This document shows positions 34,718 through 43,243 of a DNA stretch of 64,000 bases, piece by piece (within the stretch, counting starts at the first letter, position 1; each line of letters starts with the position of its first letter). This DNA comes from Hymenobacter caeli (lineage in GTDB: Bacteria; Bacteroidota; Bacteroidia; Cytophagales; Hymenobacteraceae): contig NZ_JABSNP010000015.1 of NCBI RefSeq assembly GCF_013294115.1, positions 1 through 64,000 on the forward strand, written 5' to 3'. The position numbers were made by a program, and so were the translations under genes. The notes under the pieces were generated by a model. It had not been told where the DNA came from. It made no database searches and saw only the letters and a list, made by a program, of their open reading frames with translations.

Positions 34718-34815
34718 AACTGCAACGAAGATAAGGACGGTTTTGGAATATTAGAAATATCCCATCCTTTTTTCAGTCATTTTTTTTACCAGCGGCTTTT
34801 CTAACCTACGGGGCC

Positions 34816-35820
34816 CTATTCTAGCTCGCCGCGCAGGGCGTACACCCGGCGCAGGTTGCGAATCAAGCGGCCCGACTCGGCAAAGTTCAGCGTCTGCTGG
34901 CCGTCGGAAGCAGCGGTTTCGGGCGTTTCGTGGGCTTCATAGAGGATGCCGTCGGCACCGGCCAGCACGGCGGCCAGGGCCATCGCGGGCACGTAGTCGC
35001 GCAGGCCAATGCCGTGGCTGGGGTCAACCACCACGGGCAGGTGGGTTTTTTCCTTGAGGATGGGCACCGCGTTCAGGTCCAGGGTGTTGCGGCTGGCCGT
35101 TTCGAACGTGCGGATGCCCCGCTCGCAGAGAATCAGCTTCTCGTTGCCGCCCGAAAACACGTACTCGGCCGACGAGAGCAGCTCCTCAATCGAGCCCGAA
35201 ATACCGCGCTTGATGAGCACCGGCTTGTCCACGCCACCCAGCGCGTCGAGCAGGTTGTAGTTCTGGGTGTTGCGGGCCCCCACCTGGAACACGTCCACGT
35301 AGTCGTGCATCTCCTCGACCTGCGATACCTGCATCACTTCGGTCACAATTTTGATGCCCCGGGCCCGGGCCAATTGATGGAATAATCGAAGACCGTCCAT
35401 CCCTAAACCGCGAAATGCGTAGGGCGACGAGCGGGGCTTGAACACGCCGCCGCGCATCAGGCGCACGCCGTTTTCGAGCAGGTGGTCCATCACCTTTTCC
35501 ATCTGCGCCTCACTCTCGATGCTGCACGGGCCGGCGCACAGCGCCAGGCTGCCTTCGCCGATGGTCACGCCGTCGCCCAGGTCGATGACCGTGGGCTTGA
35601 CGCGCCACTTGCGGCTCACGAGCTGGTAATCGTCTGATACTTGGTGCACGTCGCGCACGCCGGGCAGCTGGCCGATAGTGCGGATGTCGAAATCCTTCTT
35701 CCCAATGGCCACCAGGTAATGCGCGTGCTGGGTCGTAACGTCGGTGGTTTTGTAGCCCTGCTCGGCTAGGTGCGCCGCCAGGGCGGGCACGGAAGCCTGG
35801 GGTTCGAGTTGGAGAATCAT
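34816..35820 (-). CDS. aroF: 3-deoxy-7-phosphoheptulonate synthase (DAHP synthase)
   Basis: The 334-residue enzyme has an N-terminal ferredoxin-like domain (about residues 1-70) as in the regulated type I-beta enzymes, then the catalytic barrel: LCAGPCSIESE, EVMQVSQVEEMHDYVDVFQVGARNTQN, KPVLIKRGIS and VVVDPSHGIGLRDYV. It joins erythrose 4-phosphate and phosphoenolpyruvate, the first step of the shikimate pathway. It starts 17 bp after trpA and closes the tryptophan operon, supplying its precursor. The N-terminal domain is the likely site of feedback by aromatic amino acids. Confidence 0.95.
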   Translation of the reverse strand: MILQLEPQASVPALAAHLAEQGYKTTDVTTQHAHYLVAIGKKDFDIRTIGQLPGVRDVHQVSDDYQLVSRKWRVKPTVIDLGDGVTIGEGSLALCAGPCSIESEAQMEKVMDHLLENGVRLMRGGVFKPRSSPYAFRGLGMDGLRLFHQLARARGIKIVTEVMQVSQVEEMHDYVDVFQVGARNTQNYNLLDALGGVDKPVLIKRGISGSIEELLSSAEYVFSGGNEKLILCERGIRTFETASRNTLDLNAVPILKEKTHLPVVVDPSHGIGLRDYVPAMALAAVLAGADGILYEAHETPETAASDGQQTLNFAESGRLIRNLRRVYALRGELE

Positions 35821-35837
35821 ACGGGTGGGTTGGGAGC

Positions 35838-36614
35838 TTAATTCTTGATGCTGGCGACGAAAGCGGCCGCCGCGGCCGGCGCGTCCGGGGCCCCTTCGAG
35901 GGCCTTGATGAGGGCCGAGCCGATGATGGCGCCGTCGGCGTGGGCGCAGGCGCGCTGGTACGAGGCTTTGTCGGCAATGCCGAAGCCAATGAGGCGCGGC
36001 GTTTTCAGGCCCATGGCTTCGATGCGCCGGAAGTAGTCGTCCTGCACGGTGGTGTCGGCCGGGCCGGTGTTGCCGGTGATGCCGGGGCCCGACACCAGGT
36101 ACAGAAAGGCTTCGCTGATGCTGTCGAGGTGGCGGATGCGGGCCTCGCTTGTCTGGGGCGTGATGAGGAACACCGGCCGCAGGCCGTGCTGGCGGAAGGT
36201 ATCGGCGTACATTTCTTCGTACTCAGCCACTGGCAGGTCGGGCAGAATCACGCCGTCCACGCCCGCCGCGGCGGCCTCGCGGCAGAAGTTCTCAATGCCG
36301 AATTGCAGCACCGGGTTGAGGTAGCCCATGAGCAGCACCGGCGTGTCGGGCAGGGCGGCGCGCAGGGGCCCCAGCTGGCCAAACAGCGTGCGCATGTTCA
36401 TGCCGTTGGCCAGCGCCAGCGTACTGCTGTGCTGAATGACCGGCCCGTCGGCCATCGGGTCGGAAAACGGGATGCCGATTTCCAGCATGTCGGCGCCGGC
36501 AGCCACCAGGGCCTGGGCCATGGGCATGGTATCGGCCAGGGCCGGGTAGCCGGCGGTGAAGTAAATATTGAGCAGGTTTTGCTTCTGCTCGAAGGCGGTT
36601 TGGATGCGGTTCAT
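35838..36614 (-). CDS. trpA: tryptophan synthase alpha subunit
   Basis: The 258-residue TIM-barrel protein has the catalytic region LEIGIPFSDPMADGPVIQHSS (Glu and Asp of the indole-glycerol-phosphate lyase) and the phosphate-binding YLVSGPGITG and IIGSALIKAL. It cleaves indole-3-glycerol phosphate and passes indole to the beta subunit. It follows trpB, from which it is separated by a 159-bp gap filled with inverted repeats, and precedes aroF by 17 bp. Confidence 0.96.
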   Translation of the reverse strand: MNRIQTAFEQKQNLLNIYFTAGYPALADTMPMAQALVAAGADMLEIGIPFSDPMADGPVIQHSSTLALANGMNMRTLFGQLGPLRAALPDTPVLLMGYLNPVLQFGIENFCREAAAAGVDGVILPDLPVAEYEEMYADTFRQHGLRPVFLITPQTSEARIRHLDSISEAFLYLVSGPGITGNTGPADTTVQDDYFRRIEAMGLKTPRLIGFGIADKASYQRACAHADGAIIGSALIKALEGAPDAPAAAAAFVASIKN

Positions 36615-36615
36615 T

Positions 36616-36765
36616 CGCGCAAGGTTTTGCGAGGTTAAAATAGGTTTCGCGGGTTGGCTTCCAGCGCGAGGTTTCGCAAGGTTAAAATAGGTTTCACTGA
36701 CTCGGCCGACCGCGTCGTTTCGTTTAGCGAAACCTATTTTAACCTTGCGAAACCTCGCGCTGGAA
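36616..36765. repeat. perfect 37-bp inverted repeat in the trpB-trpA gap
   Basis: Positions 36659-36695 and 36729-36765 are exact inverted copies. A third, direct and diverged copy of the same words (GAGGTTAAAATAGGTTTCGC) lies at 36616-36649. The element starts 2 bp before the trpA start codon and ends 9 bp from the trpB stop. Confidence 0.9.
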
Positions 36766-36773
36766 ACCTTGCG

Positions 36774-37982
36774 CTACACCAGCTTGTCGAAGTTTTTCAT
36801 GTAGGTCTCCAGGTCCTTGTCGCCGCGGCCGGAGAGGTTGACCACCACCACATCGTCGGGGCCCGCGCCGAGCTGGCCGAGGGCGGCCAGGGCGTGGGCC
36901 GTTTCCAGGGCCGGGATGATGCCTTCGAGGCGGGAACATTCGCGCACGCCGGCCAAGGCCTCATCGTCGGTGATGGCGATGAAGCGGGCGCGGCCGGTGG
37001 TGCCCAGCCAGGCGTGCAGGGGCCCAATGCCGGGGTAGTCGAGGCCCGCGCTGATGGAGTAGGGCTCCGTAATCTGGCCGTCGGCGTCCTGCATCAGCAG
37101 CGTGCGGCTGCCGTGGATGATGCCCGGCGTGCCCAGCACCGACGTGGCCGCCGAGTGCCCCGAGTGGATGCCGTGGCCGGCCGCCTCCACGGCCACCAGC
37201 TGCACGCTGGGCTCGTCGAGGAAGTGGTAGAACGCGCCGGCCGCGTTGGAGCCGCCGCCCACGCAAGCCACCACGTAATCAGGCAACTCAGAGCCGGTTT
37301 TCTCCAGCAATTGCTTACGCATTTCCTCGCTGATAACGGCTTGCAGGCGCGCCACCAGGTCGGGGTACGGGTGGGGCCCCACCACCGAGCCGATGATGTA
37401 GTGCGTGTCGAGGGGGTTGGCGAGCCAGTCGCGGATGGCCTCGTTGGTGGCGTCCTTCAGGGTTTGGCTGCCGCTGACGGCGGTGCGCACCTCGGCCCCG
37501 AGCAGGCGCATGCGGGCCACGTTAGGGGCTTGGCGCTCAATGTCTACCGCACCCATGTACACCACGCAGGGCAGGCTCATCAGGGCGCACACGGTGGCGG
37601 TGGCCACGCCGTGCTGGCCGGCCCCGGTTTCGGCGATAATGCGCGTTTTGCCCAGGCGCTGGGCCAGCAGAATCTGGCCCACGGTGTTGTTGATTTTGTG
37701 GGCCCCGGTGTGGCACAGGTCCTCGCGCTTGAGGAAGATGCGGGTGTTGTACTTGGCCGACAGCCGCTTGGCCTCGAATAGCGGCGTGGGGCGGCCCACG
37801 TAGTCGCGCAGCAGCTGCTCGTACTCGGTGCGGAAGCTCGCGGAGGCCAGGATTTCCTCGTATTGGGTGCGCAGCTCTTCCACGTTCGGGAACAGCATTT
37901 CGGGCACAAAAGCGCCGCCGAACTCGCCGTAGTAGCCGCGGGCTGTGGGGGTTCGGTAAGAAGTGATAGCAGCAGGAGTCAT
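36774..37982 (-). CDS. trpB: tryptophan synthase beta subunit
   Basis: The 402-residue PLP enzyme opens with [15 protein letters not shown]; the PLP lysine lies in [13 protein letters not shown], and the phosphate-binding loop is [11 protein letters not shown]. It condenses indole with serine in the alpha2-beta2 complex with TrpA. It is the sixth gene of the operon, 48 bp after trpF. Confidence 0.97.
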   Translation of the reverse strand: MTPAAITSYRTPTARGYYGEFGGAFVPEMLFPNVEELRTQYEEILASASFRTEYEQLLRDYVGRPTPLFEAKRLSAKYNTRIFLKREDLCHTGAHKINNTVGQILLAQRLGKTRIIAETGAGQHGVATATVCALMSLPCVVYMGAVDIERQAPNVARMRLLGAEVRTAVSGSQTLKDATNEAIRDWLANPLDTHYIIGSVVGPHPYPDLVARLQAVISEEMRKQLLEKTGSELPDYVVACVGGGSNAAGAFYHFLDEPSVQLVAVEAAGHGIHSGHSAATSVLGTPGIIHGSRTLLMQDADGQITEPYSISAGLDYPGIGPLHAWLGTTGRARFIAITDDEALAGVRECSRLEGIIPALETAHALAALGQLGAGPDDVVVVNLSGRGDKDLETYMKNFDKLV

Positions 37983-38030
37983 GGCAGAAAAAGCGGTAAT
38001 TCGCTCATTTAGTTACGGGTAATTACGGAT

Positions 38031-38723
38031 CTACGCGGCGGCCCCGGGCCGGCCCAGCCCATCGAGAAACGCGGCCACCCGGGCGGGGTCTTTCACGCCG
38101 GGGGCAATTTCGAGGCCGCTGTTCAGGTCGATGCCCACCAGGCCGGGCAGTTGCAGGTTGCGGACCACGGCCGCGTGCTCGGGGCGCAGGCCGCCGGCCA
38201 GCAGGTAGGGCACGGGCCAGGGGTAATTTTCCAGCACGCGCCAGTCGAACACCCGGCCGTTGCCGCCCGGCGCGGGGCCCTGGGCATCGAAGAGAAAGTA
38301 GTCGCAGTGCAGCACGTAGGGCCCCAGCGCGTCAAAATCAAAGCCCTCCCCCACCCCGAACGCCTTGATGACCCGCAGGCCAGTCGCCCGCAGCTCGGCG
38401 CACTGCGCGGGGGTTTCGTGGCCGTGCAGCTGCACGAAATTCAGGCCGAAGCGGCACGCGGTGGCCTGCACCTGCGCGGTGGGCGCATCCACGAACACCC
38501 CCACGCGCTGCACGCGGTCGGGCAGGCCCTGCAACAAGTCGGGGGTGAGCACATCGCCCACGTAGCGCGGCGAGGCCGGCGCGAAGATGAACCCCAAGAA
38601 GTCGGGCTCCAGGTCGGCCACGGCGGTTAGGCTGGCGGCTTCGCGCATGCCGCACACCTTCACCAACAGGCGCGAAGGCAGGTCGGACGGCGCGGCTGAC
38701 TGCGAAGGTGCGGAAGTTTGCAT
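38031..38723 (-). CDS. trpF: phosphoribosylanthranilate isomerase
   Basis: The 230-residue protein has VKVCGMREAASL (catalytic Cys), FVQLHGHETPAQC, FLFDAQGPAPGGNGRVFDW and LAGGLRPEHA, the motif series of TrpF. It performs the Amadori rearrangement of phosphoribosylanthranilate. The first 20 residues are a Ser/Pro extension before the conserved start. It is 18 bp downstream of trpC. Confidence 0.95.
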   Translation of the reverse strand: MQTSAPSQSAAPSDLPSRLLVKVCGMREAASLTAVADLEPDFLGFIFAPASPRYVGDVLTPDLLQGLPDRVQRVGVFVDAPTAQVQATACRFGLNFVQLHGHETPAQCAELRATGLRVIKAFGVGEGFDFDALGPYVLHCDYFLFDAQGPAPGGNGRVFDWRVLENYPWPVPYLLAGGLRPEHAAVVRNLQLPGLVGIDLNSGLEIAPGVKDPARVAAFLDGLGRPGAAA

Positions 38724-38741
38724 GAGCTGAAGGATAACAAG

Positions 38742-39578
38742 TTAGACCAGCACCGGGGCTGGTGCGGGGGCCCCGGCCAAGGCGGCCAGCTCCTGCACCA
38801 GGGCGGCGCAAGCCCGCTCGGGCCGGCTGTGGCGCATGAAGGTTTCGCCCAGCAAAAAGCCCTGGTAGCCCGCGCCGCGCAGCTGCACGATGGACTTAGC
38901 CTGGCTGATGCCGCTCTCCGACACCTTCACAAACCCGGCCGGAATGGCCTCGGCGAGGCTAAGCGAGGTGTCCAGGTTCAGGGTGAAGTCGTGCAGGTTG
39001 CGGTTGTTGACGCCCACCAGGTCCACGGCGTCGGGGTGCAGGCTGCGGGCCAGCTCGTCGCCGTCGTGCACTTCCAGCAGCACCTCCAGGCCCAGGCTTT
39101 TGGCGAGGCGGCCCAGCGTCAGGATTTCGGCGGGCGCGAGCACGGCCGCGATGAGCAGCACCACGTCGGCGCCCACGCTGCGGGCTTCGTGAATCTGGTA
39201 CTCGTCCACCACGAAATCTTTGCGCAGAATGGGGCAGAAATTGAAGCGGCGGGCCGTGGTCAGGTCCTCGTTACTGCCGCCGAAAAACTCGCCGTCCGTG
39301 AGTATCGACAGGCCCGCCGCGCCGGCCTGCATGTAGCCCAGCGTAGTGCGCTCCACCGGCGCGTAGCGGTTGATCCAGCCCTGCGAGGGCGACTTCCGCT
39401 TGAACTCGGCGATGAGGCCGCTGCTGCCCGGCCGCTGCAAATAGTGCCGCAGCGAAAGCGGCTGCGCCTGGTTATAAAGACTGGTTTCGAGGAACTTCAG
39501 CGGGCGCAGCTCGCGGCGCTCGGCCACTTCGCCGCGCTTGTGGGCCACGATGCGTTCCAGAATGGTGGGGGTACTCAT
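38742..39578 (-). CDS. trpC: indole-3-glycerol-phosphate synthase
   Basis: The 278-residue TIM-barrel enzyme shows LIAEFKRKSPSQG, ILTDGEFFGGSNEDL, PILRKDFVVDEYQI, LVGVNNRNLHDF and ESGIS, all standard TrpC motifs. It makes indole-3-glycerol phosphate by decarboxylative ring closure. It is encoded separately from trpF, unlike the fused enterobacterial protein. A 129-bp gap separates it from trpD. Confidence 0.96.
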   Translation of the reverse strand: MSTPTILERIVAHKRGEVAERRELRPLKFLETSLYNQAQPLSLRHYLQRPGSSGLIAEFKRKSPSQGWINRYAPVERTTLGYMQAGAAGLSILTDGEFFGGSNEDLTTARRFNFCPILRKDFVVDEYQIHEARSVGADVVLLIAAVLAPAEILTLGRLAKSLGLEVLLEVHDGDELARSLHPDAVDLVGVNNRNLHDFTLNLDTSLSLAEAIPAGFVKVSESGISQAKSIVQLRGAGYQGFLLGETFMRHSRPERACAALVQELAALAGAPAPAPVLV

Positions 39579-39707
39579 TTTCAGTAAACAGTTATCAGTG
39601 AGTAGTTATCAGTTGCGGGGCCCATCAGCAGCCATGCCGAACATTCCACTCGTTTAAATTAAGGGTATTATCAGAAACAAGCCTTAGGGGCCCACCAATG
39701 TTTGGGC

Positions 39708-40703
39708 CTATTGCGCCGCCAGCATCCGGGCAAAAGCCCCGCGGGCGGCCCCGGAGTCGAGCGATTCGCGGGCCTGGTCCAAGGCCTCGGGCCAGGCCAG
39801 GCCGGGGCGGGCGCAACGCAGGGCCAGGGCGGCGTTGGCCGTCACCACGTCGCGCTGCACGGGCGTGGCCTGGCCATCCAGAATATGCTCGAACACGGCG
39901 GCGGCGGCGGCCACCGTGGGCCCCCCGGCGAGGTCGGCCAGGGTGGCGGCGTGCAGGCCCAGGCCGGCGGGCGTCAGCAGCTGCTCGCCCTCGTAGCCGG
40001 TCACCACTTTGGCCGCGTCGGTGAGGGAAAGCTCGTCGTAGCCGTCCAGGGCGTGCACCACGGCGTAGCGGGTGCCAGTGGGCTGCAACAGGTAGTGGTA
40101 CACGCGCTGCAATTCGAGGCTGAATACGCCCAGCACCTGCGCGTTGGGCCGGGCGGGGTTCACCAGGGGCCCCAGGATGTTGAAGAACGTGCGCAGCCCG
40201 AGCTCGCGGCGCACCGGGCCGGCGTGGCGCATGGCCGGGTGGTAGGTCTGGGCGTGCAGAAAGCAGATGCCGGCCTCGTCGAGCTGCCGCCGCAGCCGCC
40301 CGGGCCGGTCCTCAAAATCGACGCCGAAGTGCGCCAGCACGTTTGACGAGCCGCTGACCGACGACACGCCGAAATTGCCGTGCTTGGCCACCTTCACCCC
40401 CGCCCCGGCCACCACGAAGCTGGCCAGCGTGGAGATATTAAACGTGTTTTTGCCGTCGCCGCCGGTGCCCACAATGTCCACCAGCTCGTGGGTACCCAGC
40501 TCGGGGTCGCGGCACAGCTCCAGCAGTGCCTGGCGGAAGCCGCCCAACTCGGCCACCGTGATGGGCCGCATCCGGTACACGGCCAGGAAGGCCGCCGTTT
40601 CGGCCGGGTTGGCCCCGCCCTCGCCCAGCTGGCGCATGGCGGCGTGGGCCTCGGCCTGCGTCAGAGGCTGCTGGTCAAATAGTTTGGTGAGGATGTCTTT
40701 CAC
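39708..40703 (-). CDS. trpD: anthranilate phosphoribosyltransferase
   Basis: The 331-residue enzyme has the PRPP-binding motif DIVGTGGDGKNTFNIST, the anthranilate site VAKHGNFGVSSVSGSSNVL and FLHAQTYHPAM. It transfers phosphoribose to anthranilate. The gene follows trpG after a 121-bp gap that contains a 29-bp inverted repeat. Confidence 0.96.
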   Translation of the reverse strand: MKDILTKLFDQQPLTQAEAHAAMRQLGEGGANPAETAAFLAVYRMRPITVAELGGFRQALLELCRDPELGTHELVDIVGTGGDGKNTFNISTLASFVVAGAGVKVAKHGNFGVSSVSGSSNVLAHFGVDFEDRPGRLRRQLDEAGICFLHAQTYHPAMRHAGPVRRELGLRTFFNILGPLVNPARPNAQVLGVFSLELQRVYHYLLQPTGTRYAVVHALDGYDELSLTDAAKVVTGYEGEQLLTPAGLGLHAATLADLAGGPTVAAAAAVFEHILDGQATPVQRDVVTANAALALRCARPGLAWPEALDQARESLDSGAARGAFARMLAAQ

Positions 40704-40732
40704 AACTGCGGATAAGTAACGAATTGGCGCTG

Positions 40733-40825
40733 GCGCTGTAGCGCGGACTTTGTAGTCCGCGTCGCGGCACGGTAATCGGTAGGACGAAGCGAGAGCCGCG
40801 GACTACAAAGTCCGCGCTACAGCGC
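40733..40825. repeat. perfect 29-bp inverted repeat in the trpG-trpD gap
   Basis: Positions 40733-40761 and 40797-40825 are exact inverted copies. Each arm is itself a hairpin (CGCGGACT/AGTCCGCG around TTGT or ACAA). The right end reaches the first base of the trpG stop codon. Confidence 0.9.
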
Positions 40826-41394
40826 TAGCTCAGCCAGTTCTTCAGCATGGCGGGGCCGTGCTCGGTGAGGATGCTTTCGGGGTGGAACTGCACGCCGCGC
40901 ACGTCGTAGCGGCGGTGGCGCAGGGCCATTACTTCGCCGCCCGCGTCGAGGGCCGTTACTTCCAATTCGGCGGGCATGGTTTCGGGGCGCACAGCCCACG
41001 AGTGGTAGCGCCCCACCTGGAAGCGCGGCGGCAGGCCCCGGAATAGCTTCTCGTCGGCCACCGTCACGTCGGCGGCCGTAGCCACGCCGTGCACCACCGC
41101 CGGCAGGTTATACAGCGCCGCGCCGAAGCTCTCGGCCAGGCCCTGGTGGCCCAGGCACACGCCCAGGATGCGCTTGGTGGGCGCGTATTTCGCAATGATT
41201 TGCGGCATCAGCCCCGCCTCGGCCGGCACGCCGGGGCCCGGCGAGAGCAGCACGGCGTCGTAGGCGTCCACGGCTTCCAGGGCCAGCTTGTCGTTACGGA
41301 TAACGGTGGTGTCGGCCCCGTGGCCCAGCTCTCGCAACAGCTGCACGAGGTTATAGGTGAAGGAGTCGTAGTTGTCGAGAACGAGAATCTTCAT
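40825..41394 (-). CDS. trpG: anthranilate synthase component II (glutamine amidotransferase)
   Basis: The 189-residue class I amidotransferase has VLLSPGPGVPAEAG (oxyanion hole), the nucleophile in LGVCLGHQGLAESFG and the His-Glu pair in QFHPESILTEHG. It feeds ammonia from glutamine to TrpE. Bacterial relatives may also serve para-aminobenzoate synthesis (PabA role). It lies between trpE and trpD. Confidence 0.95.
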   Translation of the reverse strand: MKILVLDNYDSFTYNLVQLLRELGHGADTTVIRNDKLALEAVDAYDAVLLSPGPGVPAEAGLMPQIIAKYAPTKRILGVCLGHQGLAESFGAALYNLPAVVHGVATAADVTVADEKLFRGLPPRFQVGRYHSWAVRPETMPAELEVTALDAGGEVMALRHRRYDVRGVQFHPESILTEHGPAMLKNWLS

Positions 41395-41424
41395 GTCAGT
41401 TTTAATTATCTATTGTATTTTCAT

Positions 41425-41583
41425 CGTTCAGCGGGGCGCCTCACGGGACCCCCTTGGGGCCGGCCCCCTCTCCGAAAAGGAGAGGGGGTGCGTTCAACGA
41501 TTTAGCTTATCTGCGTTTGCGAACCGTCCGTCTCCCCCACTCCTTTTCGGAGAGGGGGCCGGGGGGAGGCGCCTCGCTGGACG
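41425..41583. repeat. inverted repeat in the trpE-trpG gap
   Basis: The blocks at about 41459-41488 and 41536-41562 are inverted copies built around CCCTCTCCGAAAAGGAG, with further outer pairing (GGCGCC near 41435 with GGCGCC near 41570). Each arm can also fold on itself. It occupies nearly the whole gap between trpE and trpG. Confidence 0.8.
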
Positions 41584-41589
41584 TTCAAA

Positions 41590-43023
41590 TTACCGAACCT
41601 CCGCCGCGGCCTTCAGCGCCTGGCGCAGGGCCCCTAATTTGTGGTGCACTTCGTTCAATTCCGAGTTCATATCCGACGCGGCTACTACGCCGGCACCGGC
41701 CTGGAAGTAGAGCTGGTTGGCGTGGCTGAGAAAGGAGCGGATCATGATGGCATGGTTGAAGCTGCCGTCGAAGCCAAGGTGGCCCAGGGCCCCGCCGTAG
41801 TAGCCGCGGGCGGTGGGCTCCAGGCCATCGATGAGCTGCACGGCGCGGTGCTTGGGGGCCCCGGAGAGCGTGCCGGCCGGGAAGGTGTCGGCCACCACTT
41901 GCAGCGTGTCGGTGCCGGGCAGCAGCTGGGCCGTGACGTGGCTGACGAGGTGGATGACGTGCGAGTAGAACTGGATTTCGCGCAGCGTGCGCACGGCCAC
42001 GTCGGTGCCGTGGCGGGCCAGGTCGTTGCGGGCCAGGTCCACGAGCATCACGTGCTCGGCGTTTTCCTTGGGGTCGGCGGCCAGGCGCTGGGCGGCGGCG
42101 GTGTCGGCGGCGTCATCTCCCGTGCGGCGGTAGGTGCCGGCGATGGGGTACAGGCTGGCCTCGGGGCCCTGCACGCGCAGCTGCGCCTCGGGCGAGGAGC
42201 CGAAGATTTTGTAGTCGCCGTAGTCGAAGTAGAACAGGTACGGCGAGGGGTTGATGGAGCGCAGGGCCCGGTACACGTTAAACTCGTCGCCGGTAAAACC
42301 CTGCTGGAAGCGCCGCGACACCACAATCTGGAACACGTCGCCGCGGTGGCAGTGGGCCTGGCCCTGCGCCAGCCGCACCAGAAACTCGGCGTCGGTCTGG
42401 TTGCTGCTTTCTTCCCCACTCAGGGAGAAATCGAAGGCCGGCACGCCGGGGTTGCGCACCAGGTTTTCGAGGCGGTCCAGCCCGTCGGGGGCCGCTTCGG
42501 CGCCGTCGGTGCTGTGCTCGAAAATGTGCAGCTCCTGCCGGAAGTGGTTGAAGGCGATGACGTAGCGGTACACGCCGTAGCGCATAGGCGGAATGTCGCC
42601 GGCCGGAATCTTGTCCGGGTTCAGCGTCACGTCCTCGAAGGCCTGCACGGCCTCGTAGCCCAGGTAGCCGAACAGGCCGGTGCTGATAAACGGGAACGCG
42701 GGGGCCCCGGCGTCGGGCGCGAAGGCGGCGGCGAAGTCGCGCAGCCGGGCCAGGGCGTCGCGGGGCTCGGCCAGGGTTTCGGTGGTGGCCGGGGCCCCGG
42801 GCAGGGCCTGGTGCAGCACGCCGCCGCGGCGCAGCTCGAAGGTGGCCAGCGGCTCGCACACGAGGTAGCTGAAGGCGTTTTGCTGGCCGTGGTAGTCGGC
42901 GCTTTCCAGCAGCAGGCAGTTGGCGTAGTGGTCGCGCAGGCGCAGGTACAGGCCCACGGGCGTCACGGTATCGGCGAGCAGGCGGCGGTGGCGGGTGCGG
43001 AGCTGGTGGGGTTGGGCGGGCAT
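41590..43023 (-). CDS. trpE: anthranilate synthase component I
   Basis: The ATG at 43023 is selected: codons upstream to 43176 overlap the leader terminator. The 477-residue product has the chorismate-binding region with QIVVSRRFQQGF, LFYFDYGDYKIFGSSPEAQL, YPIAGTYRRTGD, MLVDLARNDLARHGTDV, HLVSHVTAQL, FPAGTLSGAPKHRA and YYGGALGHLGFDGS. With TrpG it makes anthranilate from chorismate. The N-terminal LLESADYH contains the Leu-Leu-Glu-Ser feedback motif for tryptophan binding. The gene lies 46 nt after the attenuator terminator. Confidence 0.97.
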   Translation of the reverse strand: MPAQPHQLRTRHRRLLADTVTPVGLYLRLRDHYANCLLLESADYHGQQNAFSYLVCEPLATFELRRGGVLHQALPGAPATTETLAEPRDALARLRDFAAAFAPDAGAPAFPFISTGLFGYLGYEAVQAFEDVTLNPDKIPAGDIPPMRYGVYRYVIAFNHFRQELHIFEHSTDGAEAAPDGLDRLENLVRNPGVPAFDFSLSGEESSNQTDAEFLVRLAQGQAHCHRGDVFQIVVSRRFQQGFTGDEFNVYRALRSINPSPYLFYFDYGDYKIFGSSPEAQLRVQGPEASLYPIAGTYRRTGDDAADTAAAQRLAADPKENAEHVMLVDLARNDLARHGTDVAVRTLREIQFYSHVIHLVSHVTAQLLPGTDTLQVVADTFPAGTLSGAPKHRAVQLIDGLEPTARGYYGGALGHLGFDGSFNHAIMIRSFLSHANQLYFQAGAGVVAASDMNSELNEVHHKLGALRQALKAAAEVR

Positions 43024-43068
43024 GAAAGGGAGGCAAAGGTGGGTGGTTGGGGCCCCGGCCGGATATGC

Positions 43069-43094
43069 AAAAAGCCCGGCTGGGCGGCCGGGCT
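43069..43094 (-). terminator. trp attenuator terminator
   Basis: On the minus strand AGCCCGGC (43094 to 43087) pairs perfectly with GCCGGGCT (43080 to 43073) around a 6-nt loop and runs into TTTTT (43073 to 43069). It lies between the leader peptide stop (43128) and the trpE start (43023), where an attenuator is expected. Confidence 0.85.
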
Positions 43095-43127
43095 CTTCGT
43101 GGGATGTAGTAAAATCAAGCACTGACT

Positions 43128-43205
43128 TTACCGCGCACACTGGCTGTCCGGTCCGGAAGTACGGAGCGGCCACCACCAGGCTTTTGCGGTAAATTGTGCG
43201 GTCAT
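43128..43205 (-). CDS. trpL: trp operon leader peptide with three tandem Trp codons
   Basis: An ATG at 43205 opens a 25-residue frame that ends in TAA at 43128. Residues 10-12 are three consecutive tryptophans (TGG TGG TGG at about 43178-43170), which is very unlikely by chance in a 25-codon frame. An intrinsic terminator follows 34 nt after the stop and trpE follows that, and a consensus promoter lies 39 nt upstream. This is the arrangement of ribosome-mediated attenuation: stalling at Trp codons under tryptophan shortage should favour readthrough into trpE. The ORF is too short for standard gene calling. Confidence 0.88.
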   Translation of the reverse strand: MTAQFTAKAWWWPLRTSGPDSQCAR

Positions 43206-43243
43206 AGTCAGATCAGGGCCCCCAGCGGTTGCTGGCGACGGGG

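Noticed and set aside
34531..34815. Riboswitch upstream of phhA
   Set aside because: I saw no conserved aptamer pattern; the short ORF plus terminator explains the layout better.
39579..39707. Possible inverted repeat in the trpC-trpD gap
   Set aside because: Only short GGGGCCCA words match; pairing is not convincing compared with the other operon gaps.
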